NCBI GenBank assembly: GCA_947458675.1
Contig: CANHAW010000043.1
Coordinates: 1-10,255 of the forward strand
Length of the DNA stretch: 10,255 nucleotides
Source: Beijerinckiaceae bacterium
GTDB taxonomy: Bacteria; Pseudomonadota; Alphaproteobacteria; Rhizobiales; Beijerinckiaceae
Direction of reading: 5' to 3'
A program made the translations under genes and the position numbers. Below are positions 1-8,794 of this stretch, in pieces; within the stretch, counting starts at the first letter, position 1, and each line of letters starts with the position of its first letter. The notes beneath the pieces are model-generated. The model ran no database searches, was not told the DNA's origin, and was given only the letters and a program-made list of their open reading frames with translations.

Positions 1-82
1 CATCCTGCGCGGCGCTGACATCGTGAACCATATCGCCCATGACGACGCCAAGACGATCGTTTCCAAAACGGCAGATTTTCAT
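1..82 (-). CDS. Fumarylacetoacetate hydrolase (FAH) family protein, N-terminal fragment
   Basis: Only the first 27 codons lie in the window; the gene runs off the left edge. The visible N-terminus, MKICRFGNDRLGVMGDMVHD (residues 1-20), has the 'K-C-R-F-G-x-x-R-x-G-V' opening and the following 'V-H-D-V-S/T' typical of the FAH / 2-hydroxyhepta-2,4-diene-1,7-dioate isomerase family. These enzymes act on small dicarboxylic or diketo acids, hydrolysing, isomerising or decarboxylating them in catabolic pathways. A good ribosome site (AAGAAAGG on the minus strand, 90-97) lies 7 bases before the ATG. The start is 22 bases after the stop of the permease gene, so the two are probably co-transcribed. 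The catalytic metal-binding residues lie outside the window, so the substrate cannot be judged. The family call rests on a short stretch that is nevertheless characteristic. Confidence 0.7.
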   Translation of the reverse strand, partial: MKICRFGNDRLGVVMGDMVHDVSAAQD

Positions 83-104
83 TGCTCGACCTTTCTTCTT
101 TTTC

Positions 105-1856
105 TCACGAATTCTCAGAACCCTGAATTTTGCGCTCAAGCCAGCGCAGCAGGGCAACGATAAAGACCAGCGGCATGATCTGGATGACGCCCAGAGCGCA
201 GACTGCGCCATAGGAGCCGCCCTCTTCCCACATGGTCAGGCTGATCGTGCCCAGCACATGCGTTCCCGGCCCCACCAGCATAATGGATGCACCAAGCTCG
301 CGCACGGCAAGAACGAAAATGTAAATCCATGCCGATAGCGCAACCGGAACCAGCAAGGGCATGAGCACGCGCCGGAAAATCTGCGCATAGCCTGCCCCGC
401 TCGTATGCGCGGCCTCTTCCAGCTCCTTGTGGATCTGCACAAGCCCGCCGGACGCGAAGCGCATGCCATAGGGCATGTAGAGCGTCAGATAAGCGATGAG
501 CAAAATCCAGATCGTATTGTAAACCGGGATCGGCAGAATGAGATAGGCAAAGAGAATGCTGGCCCCGACGATGATCGAGGGAAATGCAAGCGGCATGAAG
601 GCCAGAAGATCGAAGGCCCAGCCGTAGCGCGGCACGGCGCGTTGCGCGATCCAGGCCAGCAGGAACGTCAATGCAACAATGATTGTCGCCGACATGGCGG
701 CCAAGGACACGCTGGTCGTGACCGCATCGAGGAAGATCGGATAGCTGAAAACGAATTGATAATTTTCAGTCGTCATCGCCCCGGGGTCGGCCATGAACGG
801 CAATGTCGGCTTCATGAACAAGGATTGCCAGACCAGCGTCATGATCGGCAGGCCGAGCGTGACGAAAAACAGAACGGCCGTCAGGATGCACAAAGGCCAG
901 CGCCAGACGCCCAGTTTCATGCGCGTCGGCTTGTAGCCCTTGCCGGTGATCGTAGCAAAGGCCTCTGCATTGCGCGTCGAGCGGCGATAGAGCCAGACAG
1001 TCAAAGCGCAAATGGCAAGCAATGTGATCGACAAGGCGCTGGCCGTGCCAAGCTCGGGCGATGCGCCGCGGATCGCAGCCTGAATATCGGTGGTGAAAAC
1101 CTCGATACGGGCCGGATTGCCGATCAGGCGCGGCACTTCAAAGGATTCAATTCCGCGAATGAAGAGCAGCAGCAGCGTTGAAAGAATCGCCGGGCGCATC
1201 ATCGGCATGGTGACCAGACGCGCGATCTGCGACTGGCGCGCGCCCGACATATAGGCCGCCTCTTCCATGCGCACATCAAGCGCGCGGAATGCAGGGCCCA
1301 GCAGCAGATAGGCGAGCGGGAAATAATGGGTCGAGAGAACCCAGATCATGCCGCTCATCGTATAGACATTGAAAGGCGCGGCATCGAGGCCGAACCACAT
1401 TTTCATCAGCGTATTCACCCAGCCGACATTGGGGCTGAGAATGAGCATCCAGGCCATGGTCGTCAAAAGACCCGGCAGCGCGAAATTCAGCAGAGTGAGA
1501 CTATGGAAAATCTCGCGGCCCGGCATGTCGGTGCGCTCGACCGCCCAGGCGACAAAACCGCCAATCAGCAAAGTGAGTGCGGCTGAACCGCCCGCGAAGA
1601 CGATGGAATTCCAAAACAGCTGGAGCAAATGCCAGCGCGTATAGGCATTGATGAAATTTTCAAAAGTGAAATCGCCGGGTCCGTAAATCGTGTCTTCGGC
1701 AAAAGCCGTATAGAAAAGTGCGGCAAGCGGCACGATTACAAGCCAGGCGACAAACAGCACGCCGAGAACGGCGACAATCTTGGCGGGCGAAACGGAAAAC
1801 AGCCGTGCGCGCCACCCGCCGGCTGCAGCAACATCCATGCCTGTCGAAAGTGCCAA
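105..1856 (-). CDS. Fbp-type ABC transporter permease, fused two-domain protein
   Basis: A 583-residue inner-membrane protein made of two homologous permease halves, the arrangement of ferric-iron (FbpB/SfuB), thiamine (ThiP) and 2-aminoethylphosphonate-type importers. Hydrophobic segments occur at about residues 26-50, 83-105, 120-142, 165-187, 222-235 and 270-290 in the first half, and at 320-345, 378-404, 415-440, 446-462, 502-525 and 553-572 in the second. Each half carries the cytoplasmic EAA loop that contacts the ATPase: EEAAYMSGARQSQIARL from residue 198, and LEEAAHTSGAGYAQIFRR from residue 479. The start is a TTG, chosen because GGGGAGG (1865-1871, minus strand) sits 8 bases upstream; the next ATG (residue 7) is too far from it. 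The gene lies 61 bases downstream of the binding-protein gene and just upstream of a FAH-family gene. The partner ATPase is not in the window. The ligand cannot be told from the permease; length and fold are normal for the family. Confidence 0.93.
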   Translation of the reverse strand: MALSTGMDVAAAGGWRARLFSVSPAKIVAVLGVLFVAWLVIVPLAALFYTAFAEDTIYGPGDFTFENFINAYTRWHLLQLFWNSIVFAGGSAALTLLIGGFVAWAVERTDMPGREIFHSLTLLNFALPGLLTTMAWMLILSPNVGWVNTLMKMWFGLDAAPFNVYTMSGMIWVLSTHYFPLAYLLLGPAFRALDVRMEEAAYMSGARQSQIARLVTMPMMRPAILSTLLLLFIRGIESFEVPRLIGNPARIEVFTTDIQAAIRGASPELGTASALSITLLAICALTVWLYRRSTRNAEAFATITGKGYKPTRMKLGVWRWPLCILTAVLFFVTLGLPIMTLVWQSLFMKPTLPFMADPGAMTTENYQFVFSYPIFLDAVTTSVSLAAMSATIIVALTFLLAWIAQRAVPRYGWAFDLLAFMPLAFPSIIVGASILFAYLILPIPVYNTIWILLIAYLTLYMPYGMRFASGGLVQIHKELEEAAHTSGAGYAQIFRRVLMPLLVPVALSAWIYIFVLAVRELGASIMLVGPGTHVLGTISLTMWEEGGSYGAVCALGVIQIMPLVFIVALLRWLERKIQGSENS

Positions 1857-1864
1857 GTTTACAA

Positions 1865-1871
1865 CCTCCCC
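1865..1871 (-). promoter_or_regulatory. Ribosome binding site deciding a TTG start
   Basis: GGGGAGG on the minus strand lies 8 bases before the TTG at 1854-1856. It is the strongest Shine-Dalgarno match in this gap and supports the non-ATG start of the permease gene. Confidence 0.7.
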
Positions 1872-1875
1872 TGCG

Positions 1876-1899
1876 GGCGGCGCTCATTGTCACGCCGCC
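1876..1899 (-). repeat. Intercistronic hairpin between binding-protein and permease genes
   Basis: GGCGGCG (1876-1882) and CGCCGCC (1893-1899) form a perfect 7-bp stem with a 10-base loop, inside the 61-base gap between the binding-protein stop and the permease start. On the coding (minus) strand no T-run follows the stem, so it is probably not an intrinsic terminator for the operon. Hairpins in this position are known in other ABC operons to protect the 3' end of the binding-protein message and raise its level over the permease; that role here is inference. On the plus strand the stem is followed after a few bases by a T-run (1905-1912), so it could instead stop antisense transcripts. Confidence 0.55.
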
Positions 1900-1917
1900 T
1901 CTGTGTTTTTTTATCCA

Positions 1918-2970
1918 TCAACGCGGCTTCAGAAGATCCGTCGTGATGCGTTGCCATTTCTTCTCGTCATCGGGCGAGAAATTAACGGGAATGATCTTGT
2001 TCGTGCCAAAACGCTTCACTGCATCTGGCGGATTGGGCTCGACATCGGCGCGCACCGGCAGGCGGCCTGCTTCGGTGAGCATTTTCTGCGCCTCGCGGCT
2101 GACCAGGAAATTGATCGCCAATTCCGCCGTTTTGGGATGGGGCGCGCGCATATTGATCGCTGCCTGACCATAAAAAAGCGCAATTGGATCGAGCGCCCAA
2201 TAATCGGTGGCGCCGCCGCGCAACATCACATTGATCGTGAGATTGGTGTAATTGTTCAGCGCAACCCAATATTCGCCAAGGCCGACAGAACGCGCCAAAG
2301 CAAGATGGCCATCCACGACAGCGGGCTTCAGATTGGCAACAAGGTCGCCGATCATCTTGCGCGCTTTGGCTTCGCCATAATGCAGGAAGAGGCTGTAGAC
2401 CCATTGGCTGTCATTGCCGTCAATGGCAACTTTTCCAGCCCAATCCTTGCGCGTTGCCATTTCCTCGTAGGTTTTGGGCAGCGTCGCCTTGTCGACGAAT
2501 TTCGTATTATAGGCAGGCGTATTGTAATTCGAATAAACGCCGTACCATTTTTTCTTCGGATCGATCGCATTGGGATCGATGTTTTTGGCTTCCGGCAATT
2601 CGAGCACCTGCAGGAATTCCTGCGGCAGTTTCGACACAGCCGTGGTGACAACGAGATCCCAGGATTTCTGCTGCGCCCGCGCCTCGAGCACGATGCGGCT
2701 CATCAATCCCGTATCGGACGAGCGCACATATTGCACTTTAATGCCGGTGGCCGTTTCAAACGCTTTCCAGAGCGGCAAAGCCTCCTGCTCGTTCATCGAT
2801 CCATAGATGATGATTTCATTGCCTTCGGCCTTTGCCGCGGCGAGCATTTGGGGGGTCAACCAGGACGGATTGGCGCCCTGCGCCAAAGATGCGCCCGAAA
2901 AGGCCGGAACCAATCCAGCCGCCAGACCGAGCGCGCCGCCCTGCAGCACATCACGACGCCTGAAGCTCAT
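1918..2970 (-). CDS. Tat-exported extracellular solute-binding protein of Fbp-type ABC transporter
   Basis: A 350-residue periplasmic binding protein of the type-2 (FbpA/ThiB/phosphonate-binding) fold. The N-terminus MSFRRRDVLQGGALGLAAG is a twin-arginine signal (RRRDVL), followed by a hydrophobic stretch and a likely cleavage near residues 28-32 (ASLAQ). The mature part starts with the family pattern (KAEGNEIIIYGSMNEQE, residues 48-64), continues with FETATGIKVQYVRSSD (71-86), and includes a C-terminal segment with HPKTAELAINFLVSREAQ (278-295). In classical ferric-binding proteins two adjacent tyrosines bind iron; the corresponding place appears to be LNNYTN (238-243), with one Tyr (241) followed by Thr. 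Fe3+ is therefore not assured as ligand and an organic or phosphonate-like ligand is possible. The ATG is preceded by GGGAGG at a proper distance. It is the first gene of the apparent operon with the permease and the FAH-family gene. Tat export suggests folding before secretion. Confidence 0.9.
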   Translation of the reverse strand: MSFRRRDVLQGGALGLAAGLVPAFSGASLAQGANPSWLTPQMLAAAKAEGNEIIIYGSMNEQEALPLWKAFETATGIKVQYVRSSDTGLMSRIVLEARAQQKSWDLVVTTAVSKLPQEFLQVLELPEAKNIDPNAIDPKKKWYGVYSNYNTPAYNTKFVDKATLPKTYEEMATRKDWAGKVAIDGNDSQWVYSLFLHYGEAKARKMIGDLVANLKPAVVDGHLALARSVGLGEYWVALNNYTNLTINVMLRGGATDYWALDPIALFYGQAAINMRAPHPKTAELAINFLVSREAQKMLTEAGRLPVRADVEPNPPDAVKRFGTNKIIPVNFSPDDEKKWQRITTDLLKPR

Positions 2971-3040
2971 TCATGCCTCCCACAGGCGCCGGTTCTTCGC
3001 ATCCGGTGAACCCGAATGTCGCGGCGGCGCTCTGGGAAGG

Positions 3041-3069
3041 ACTATGCTTGCGCGGCCCTCACTAGGCAA
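3041..3069 (-). promoter_or_regulatory. Possible sigma-70-type promoter of the ABC transporter operon
   Basis: On the minus strand TTGCCT (3064-3069) and CATAGT (3041-3046) are separated by exactly 17 bases. Each box matches four of six positions of the TTGACA/TATAAT consensus. It would give a leader of roughly 65 bases before the binding-protein ATG at 2970. The position fits, but the match is only moderate and alphaproteobacterial promoters are loose, so this is a suggestion. Confidence 0.35.
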
Positions 3070-3085
3070 GAGCCGGGCTGCTGCT

Positions 3086-3100
3086 TGTCCCGCCGGGACA
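3086..3100. repeat. Short perfect inverted repeat after the PRC-barrel gene
   Basis: TGTCCC-GCC-GGGACA is a 6-bp stem with a 3-base loop, 12 bases past the stop of the PRC-barrel gene and just upstream of the possible promoter of the transporter operon. Neither strand shows a T-run after it. It may help end the upstream transcript or may be an operator-like dyad; the sequence alone does not decide. Confidence 0.35.
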
Positions 3101-3111
3101 GCCGGCCGGGA

Positions 3112-3741
3112 CTACCGACTGGGTGAGCCACCCGGCTTCGCCCCCGCACCAGATTCGCTATCTGACGCGGAGCGTTCGGACGCGTAACGAAATTCGGGGG
3201 CGTCCTGAAGATCCTGACGGCTCATCTGGACAAGGGCCCGCTCCGGATAATCGCGCATCTGCCCGGCTGCCTGCTGGGACACCAAGGCGGGCGGGGAGGA
3301 CAGAATCGCCCCGCCCGTGCTCAAAGTCTGGCCGGGCTGTGCGCCGGTGGCCGTGCGCGCGACATCCGGGGCTGGCCCCGCCCCGGCCGCGCGATCGCTG
3401 CCACCATCCCATTGCACACGGTCGAAAGGAATGGCGACTTTCTTTTCGCCCAGACCCAGAAAACCGCCGACGCCGATCACAATCGCCTTGACCTGCCCCT
3501 GACGGTCGACGATCACTTCATTAATGTCGCCGATCTTCTGATTGTCGGCGCCATAGACATTGAGGCCGACAAGTTTCGAGCCTCGCCATTGGCCGGATTC
3601 CATGCGTGTCAGAAAGGGGATGCCGGCGGCCTGGCTCGATGGGGCGAGGTCTTTCGGCGCTTGCGCCCAGGCTTGCTCCATGGCGGGCGCTGATACGAGC
3701 GCCGTTCCCAGAAGGCAAACTGCAGCAATTTTTTTGATCAT
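3112..3741 (-). CDS. Secreted PRC-barrel domain protein
   Basis: A 209-residue protein. Residues 1-27 form a Sec signal peptide (basic MIKK, hydrophobic IAAVCLLGTALVSAPA, cleavage near AWAQ). Residues about 52-112 are a PRC-barrel: GSKLVGLNVYGADNQKIGDI, then VIVDRQGQVKAIVIGVGGFL and GLGEKKVAIPFDRVQW. The C-terminal part is a Gly/Ala/Pro-rich linker (about 113-160) and a tail with MSRQDLQDAPEFRYAS, a motif often found after the barrel in rhizobial proteins of this kind. PRC-barrels are small beta folds first described in photosynthetic reaction centre H subunits and RimM; the periplasmic alphaproteobacterial forms have no established single function. The start at 3741 is chosen over the upstream in-frame ATG at 3783 because AGGAG sits 7 bases before it and the signal peptide then begins properly. 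It lies between tex and the transporter operon on the same strand, probably as its own unit. Confidence 0.85.
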   Translation of the reverse strand: MIKKIAAVCLLGTALVSAPAMEQAWAQAPKDLAPSSQAAGIPFLTRMESGQWRGSKLVGLNVYGADNQKIGDINEVIVDRQGQVKAIVIGVGGFLGLGEKKVAIPFDRVQWDGGSDRAAGAGPAPDVARTATGAQPGQTLSTGGAILSSPPALVSQQAAGQMRDYPERALVQMSRQDLQDAPEFRYASERSASDSESGAGAKPGGSPSR

Positions 3742-3812
3742 GACGATCTCCTGTCGCTGGCGCCGGTCAATCGGCGTGCGCATTCAACCGCCAGTGTCGC
3801 GATGGGTTCGTT

Positions 3813-3836
3813 TGCAGCGCGAAAAGAAGCGCTGCA
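3813..3836. repeat. Inverted repeat between tex and the PRC-barrel gene
   Basis: TGCAGCGC (3813-3820) and GCGCTGCA (3829-3836) form a perfect 8-bp stem with an 8-base loop, starting about 9 bases after the tex stop. On the tex strand it is preceded by an A-run and not followed by T's, so it would be an imperfect terminator for tex. On the plus strand it is followed after four bases by TTTTTT (3842-3847), the layout of an intrinsic terminator for antisense transcription through the PRC gene. It may act in either or both directions. Confidence 0.5.
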
Positions 3837-3845
3837 GAGAATTTT

Positions 3846-6185
<2,340 letters not shown>

Positions 6186-6293
6186 GCTGTGCGACCCGAT
6201 TCTTGCAAGATTTCAAAAGAGAGCGCCCTGACTAATCGCGCGGCTGCTCAGGGTCAAAGCAGGGGCCAGCCCCGCCTGTGGGTAAATGCGGCC

Positions 6294-6321
6294 AGCCGCC
6301 GACGGGCTCGGCCGGGCGGCT
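6294..6321 (-). repeat. Strong GC hairpin in the tex upstream region
   Basis: AGCCGCC (6294-6300) pairs with GGCGGCT (6315-6321). Inside it CGG (6303-6305) pairs with CCG (6312-6314), leaving a two-base bulge and a 6-base loop, about 10 bp in all. It lies 109 bases before the tex ATG, so it would be part of the tex leader if transcription starts in the AT-rich stretch at 6330-6390. No T-run follows on either strand. Function unknown. Confidence 0.45.
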
Positions 6322-6366
6322 CAAATCACAGCCAAATCGTTAGTATCAAATGTCTTTTTTCAGAAA

Positions 6367-6382
6367 TTAACCTTTTGTTAAC
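6367..6382 (+). promoter_or_regulatory. CtrA-like binding box (TTAA-N7-TTAAC)
   Basis: TTAACCTTTTGTTAAC matches the consensus TTAA-N7-TTAAC of the alphaproteobacterial cell-cycle regulator CtrA at every fixed position. It sits in the AT-rich part of the divergent intergenic region, 46 bases upstream of the small gene at 6429 and about 180 bases upstream of tex. Distance favours the small gene as the target. It is flanked by CTTTTTT (6354-6360) and AAAAAAG (6384-6390), which may bend the DNA. The match is seen; binding by CtrA is inferred. Confidence 0.55.
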
Positions 6383-6428
6383 CAAAAAAGCCGACCGCTG
6401 ATGACACGCACAAAAGCGGAGCAACGCA

Positions 6429-6671
6429 ATGGATTCGGATGCCCGGACAGGGACTTCAGAACTTCATACGCTCTATCGACCGCAGACCGGCGAAGATGGC
6501 CGCGCTTACGTCATCGTCTCAAAACCGGATGCAGCGGCCCAAACCCTGTCTTTTCATTCGAAGGAAGCCGCCTGTTTCTGGGCGCGCCAATGGATGCGCC
6601 GCGATCGTCTAGCCCGGCTTGAAGGCCTCCTCTTCGGCTCCGCCTGGATCGGACCGCGCAAGAACCATTGA
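6429..6671 (+). CDS. Small conserved-looking hypothetical protein (80 residues)
   Basis: I do not recognise this protein. It is 80 residues, hydrophilic, without signal peptide or membrane segment. The first half looks like a small beta unit (DGRAYVIVSKP, residues 23-33). The second half is an Arg- and Trp-rich likely helix (KEAACFWARQWMRRDRLARL, 45-64) ending in a short basic tail. Evidence that it is a real gene: a ribosome site GGAG (6418-6421) lies 7 bases before the ATG, codon use resembles the neighbours, and it fills the space between the divergent promoter region and the next gene. A CtrA-like box stands just upstream. An ORF in another frame (6401-6622) overlaps it but has no comparable ribosome site. 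The next gene, malonyl-CoA decarboxylase, starts 86 bases later on the same strand. Function unknown. Confidence 0.6.
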   Translation: MDSDARTGTSELHTLYRPQTGEDGRAYVIVSKPDAAAQTLSFHSKEAACFWARQWMRRDRLARLEGLLFGSAWIGPRKNH

Positions 6672-6695
6672 ACAAAGAGATGGTAGCGCGGCATT

Positions 6696-6713
6696 CATGA
6701 TCCCGCCATGATC
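6696..6713 (+). repeat. Direct repeat CATGATC x2 upstream of malonyl-CoA decarboxylase
   Basis: CATGATC occurs at 6696-6702 and again at 6707-6713, 11 bases apart, which is about one helical turn. It lies about 45 bases before the malonyl-CoA decarboxylase start. Such spacing suits an operator, but the repeat is short and could be chance. Confidence 0.25.
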
Positions 6714-6757
6714 GGCTTCCAGCTTGTCGGTGAACCGGCACAAGCGTGAGCGTGATC

Positions 6758-8122
6758 ATGAACGGCAATTTCATTACCGAACTTTTGCAAAGTATCACTG
6801 AACGCGGCCGCGAACTTTTGGCCCGCGCGCGCGGACAGGAAGAAGCAACGCCCGCCGGCTTGATGCGCCTTGCAGGCGATCTGATCAAGCGGCGCGGCGA
6901 GGCAACAGGCGTTGCGCTCGCCGAAGTCGTGCTCGCGCGCTATCAAAATTTGCCGGACGCGGGAAAGCGCGAATTTCTGGTTCATCTTGCGCGCGACTAC
7001 GGGCCTGACCGCGAGAAACTGTCACAATCCATCGATGCCTATCGCGCCGATCCATCGCAATTGAATGCTCTGGCCCTGCATCAGGCGGCCGAGCCGCGCA
7101 GACAGGAATTGATCCGCCGCCTCAATCAGGCGCCGGGCGGCACGGCCGCTCTTGTTCACATGCGCGAGGATCTGTTCAAACATGAGAAGGAAATACCGGA
7201 GCTGAAAGCATTCGACAGCGATTTCCGGCATCTTTTCTCATCCTGGTTCAACCGCGGCTTTCTGGTTCTGCGCCATATCGCCTGGACGACGCCGGCCAAT
7301 ATTCTTGAAAAGATCATCGAATATGAGGCCGTGCATGCCATCGGGAACTGGGAGGATTTGCGCGGGCGCATCGAGCCCTCAGACCGGCGCTGTTTCGCCT
7401 TTTTCCATCCGCGCCTGACCGATGAGCCGCTGATCTTTGTCGAAGTCGCGCTGACACAAGTCATGCCCGATGCCATTGCACCGCTGCTCGCCCCCGCCCG
7501 CCAGGAAATTGAGGCGCATGTAGCGACAACGGCTGTGTTCTATTCGATCTCGAATTGCCAGAAAGGATTGCGCGGAATTTCATTCGGCAATTTCCTCATC
7601 AAACAGGTGGTGGAGGAATTGCGGCGCGAATTGCCGAAGCTCTCGACTTTCGTGACCTTGTCGCCGGTTCCCGATTTCGCCCGCTGGCTGCGCGAGGATC
7701 TGGCAAGCAAGCAGCCGATTCTTCCCGCCGATCTGCGCGAGGCTCTTGCCGAACTGGCCGCCGACAAGCCGTCGCAGAATTTGAGCGAGGCCTTACGCAA
7801 ACCATTGCTGGCAGCCGCCGCCATTTATTTCACCCAGGCGAAGAGCGCCGGCAATCAGCCGCGCGATTCCGTTGCCCGTTTTCATCTGGGCAATGGCGCG
7901 CGGCTCGAGCGCATCAATTGGCAGGGCGATCTCTCGGCCAAGGGCCTCGCTCAGGGCCACGGGCTGATGGTCAATTATCTCTATGAGCTCGACGATATCG
8001 AGGAGAACCACGAGGCCTTTGCCGACCGCGGCGAAATCATCGTCTCGGGCGAGGTGCGCCAGCATCTCAAACGGAAAATCGCCCCACGCAGCAGCGAGCG
8101 CCCCGCGCCCGAACCGGCCTGA
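6758..8122 (+). CDS. matA: Malonyl-CoA decarboxylase
   Basis: Converts malonyl-CoA to acetyl-CoA and CO2 in the cytoplasm; in rhizobia the MatA enzyme takes part in malonate use, and in general it removes malonyl-CoA. The protein has 454 residues, close to bacterial family length. Residues 1-170 are the helical oligomerisation domain (ELLQSITERGRELLARAR near the start). From about 210 the GNAT-like catalytic domain follows: CFAFFHPRLTDEPLIFVEVAL (a match to the family core), then FYSISNCQKGLRGISFGNFL with the serine motif (Ser263/265) corresponding to the catalytic Ser of the human enzyme. FHLGNGARLERINWQGDLS follows, with His376 aligning with the human catalytic His423. The C-terminus lacks a peroxisomal SKL signal, as expected in bacteria. 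I prefer the ATG at 6758; in-frame GTG codons at 6746 and 6752 are possible alternatives and no start has a strong ribosome site. No malonyl-CoA synthetase (matB), carrier (matC) or regulator (matR) lies next to it. Confidence 0.93.
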   Translation: MNGNFITELLQSITERGRELLARARGQEEATPAGLMRLAGDLIKRRGEATGVALAEVVLARYQNLPDAGKREFLVHLARDYGPDREKLSQSIDAYRADPSQLNALALHQAAEPRRQELIRRLNQAPGGTAALVHMREDLFKHEKEIPELKAFDSDFRHLFSSWFNRGFLVLRHIAWTTPANILEKIIEYEAVHAIGNWEDLRGRIEPSDRRCFAFFHPRLTDEPLIFVEVALTQVMPDAIAPLLAPARQEIEAHVATTAVFYSISNCQKGLRGISFGNFLIKQVVEELRRELPKLSTFVTLSPVPDFARWLREDLASKQPILPADLREALAELAADKPSQNLSEALRKPLLAAAAIYFTQAKSAGNQPRDSVARFHLGNGARLERINWQGDLSAKGLAQGHGLMVNYLYELDDIEENHEAFADRGEIIVSGEVRQHLKRKIAPRSSERPAPEPA

Positions 8123-8215
8123 GCGCAGGGACCAAATGGCACCAAAGGTTCAGCTCAGGGTTCTCCTGCCCCTCGACTCGGTCTAATGTCGCGCCCGCGC
8201 GGCAGGGAGGACCCG

Positions 8216-8794
8216 ATGGACGCCAATGACAAAAACGAAAAAACAAGCATCCAGACGGCAAGCCTCCTTGATGTGCTCCTTGCGTTTCTGAAAATCGGCG
8301 GCACGGCCTTCGGTGGCAGCACCCAGGCGCTCGTCTATCGCGAAGTGGTTGAGAACCGCCGCTGGCTGAGCGAAGAACAATTTCTCGCCGGACAGGCGAT
8401 TGCGCAGGTTCTGCCCGGCGCCAATCCGGTCAATCTCGCACTTTATATCGGGCTGCAGATCAATGGCCGGCTCGGCGCCATTGCCGCCGTGCTCGGCATG
8501 GTCATTCCTGCCTTCTTCATCATTCTGGGCATGGGCTTTGCCTATCGCGAAATGTCCGGGCTCGACGTCACGCATTATGTGCTCGGCGGCGTGGCGGCGG
8601 CCGCAGTCGGTGCGACTTTGTCGATGGGCTTCAAAACAGGGCGCAAACTGCGCCGCAATGCCAAAACCTTCATCGTTGCCGCCCTTGTCTTTGTGGCGAT
8701 TGGCCTGCTGCGCTGGCCGATGATTCCCGTCGTCATCATTGCCGTGCCTTTGAGCATCTGGCTTGCATGGCTCGATGTGCGGGAGGCCAAGTGA
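8216..8794 (+). CDS. Chromate transporter, short-chain (half-length) subunit 1
   Basis: A 192-residue membrane protein with one CHR domain, half the length of classical ChrA, whose two halves are fused. The conserved family motifs are visible: FGGSTQA (32-38), ENRRWLSEEQFLAGQAIAQ (46-64) and LPGANPVNLALYIG (66-79), followed by several hydrophobic segments (about 90-115, 121-137, 153-188). The usual PGP of this motif is PGA here (67-69). ChrA-type proteins export chromate, and some are thought to move sulphate or related anions; the substrate is not proven by sequence. The start is set at 8216 because GGGAGG lies just before it; an ATG at 8186 in frame has no such site. Its stop codon overlaps the start of the next gene by one base (TGATG), so the two halves are surely translated together and probably form a heterodimer. 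Confidence 0.88.
   Translation: MDANDKNEKTSIQTASLLDVLLAFLKIGGTAFGGSTQALVYREVVENRRWLSEEQFLAGQAIAQVLPGANPVNLALYIGLQINGRLGAIAAVLGMVIPAFFIILGMGFAYREMSGLDVTHYVLGGVAAAAVGATLSMGFKTGRKLRRNAKTFIVAALVFVAIGLLRWPMIPVVIIAVPLSIWLAWLDVREAK

Noticed and set aside
405..1181. Plus-strand open frame of 258 codons opposite the permease gene
   Set aside because: Very Arg/Gln/Asp/His-rich with no recognisable domain, as expected from the reverse complement of a hydrophobic membrane protein gene.
1780..3009. Long plus-strand open frame of 409 codons opposite the binding-protein gene
   Set aside because: It is antisense to a clear Tat-signal binding protein, has low-complexity His/Arg/Ile-rich composition and no family motifs. 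Such antisense frames are common in GC-rich DNA.
6401..6622. Alternative 73-codon frame overlapping the small gene at 6429
   Set aside because: No ribosome site before its ATG, and the competing frame has GGAG at the right distance and neighbour-like codon use.
8182..8187. TCTAAT as a -10 box for a chromate-pair promoter
   Set aside because: Five of six bases match TATAAT, but nothing resembling a -35 box lies 16-18 bases upstream, so a promoter cannot be supported.
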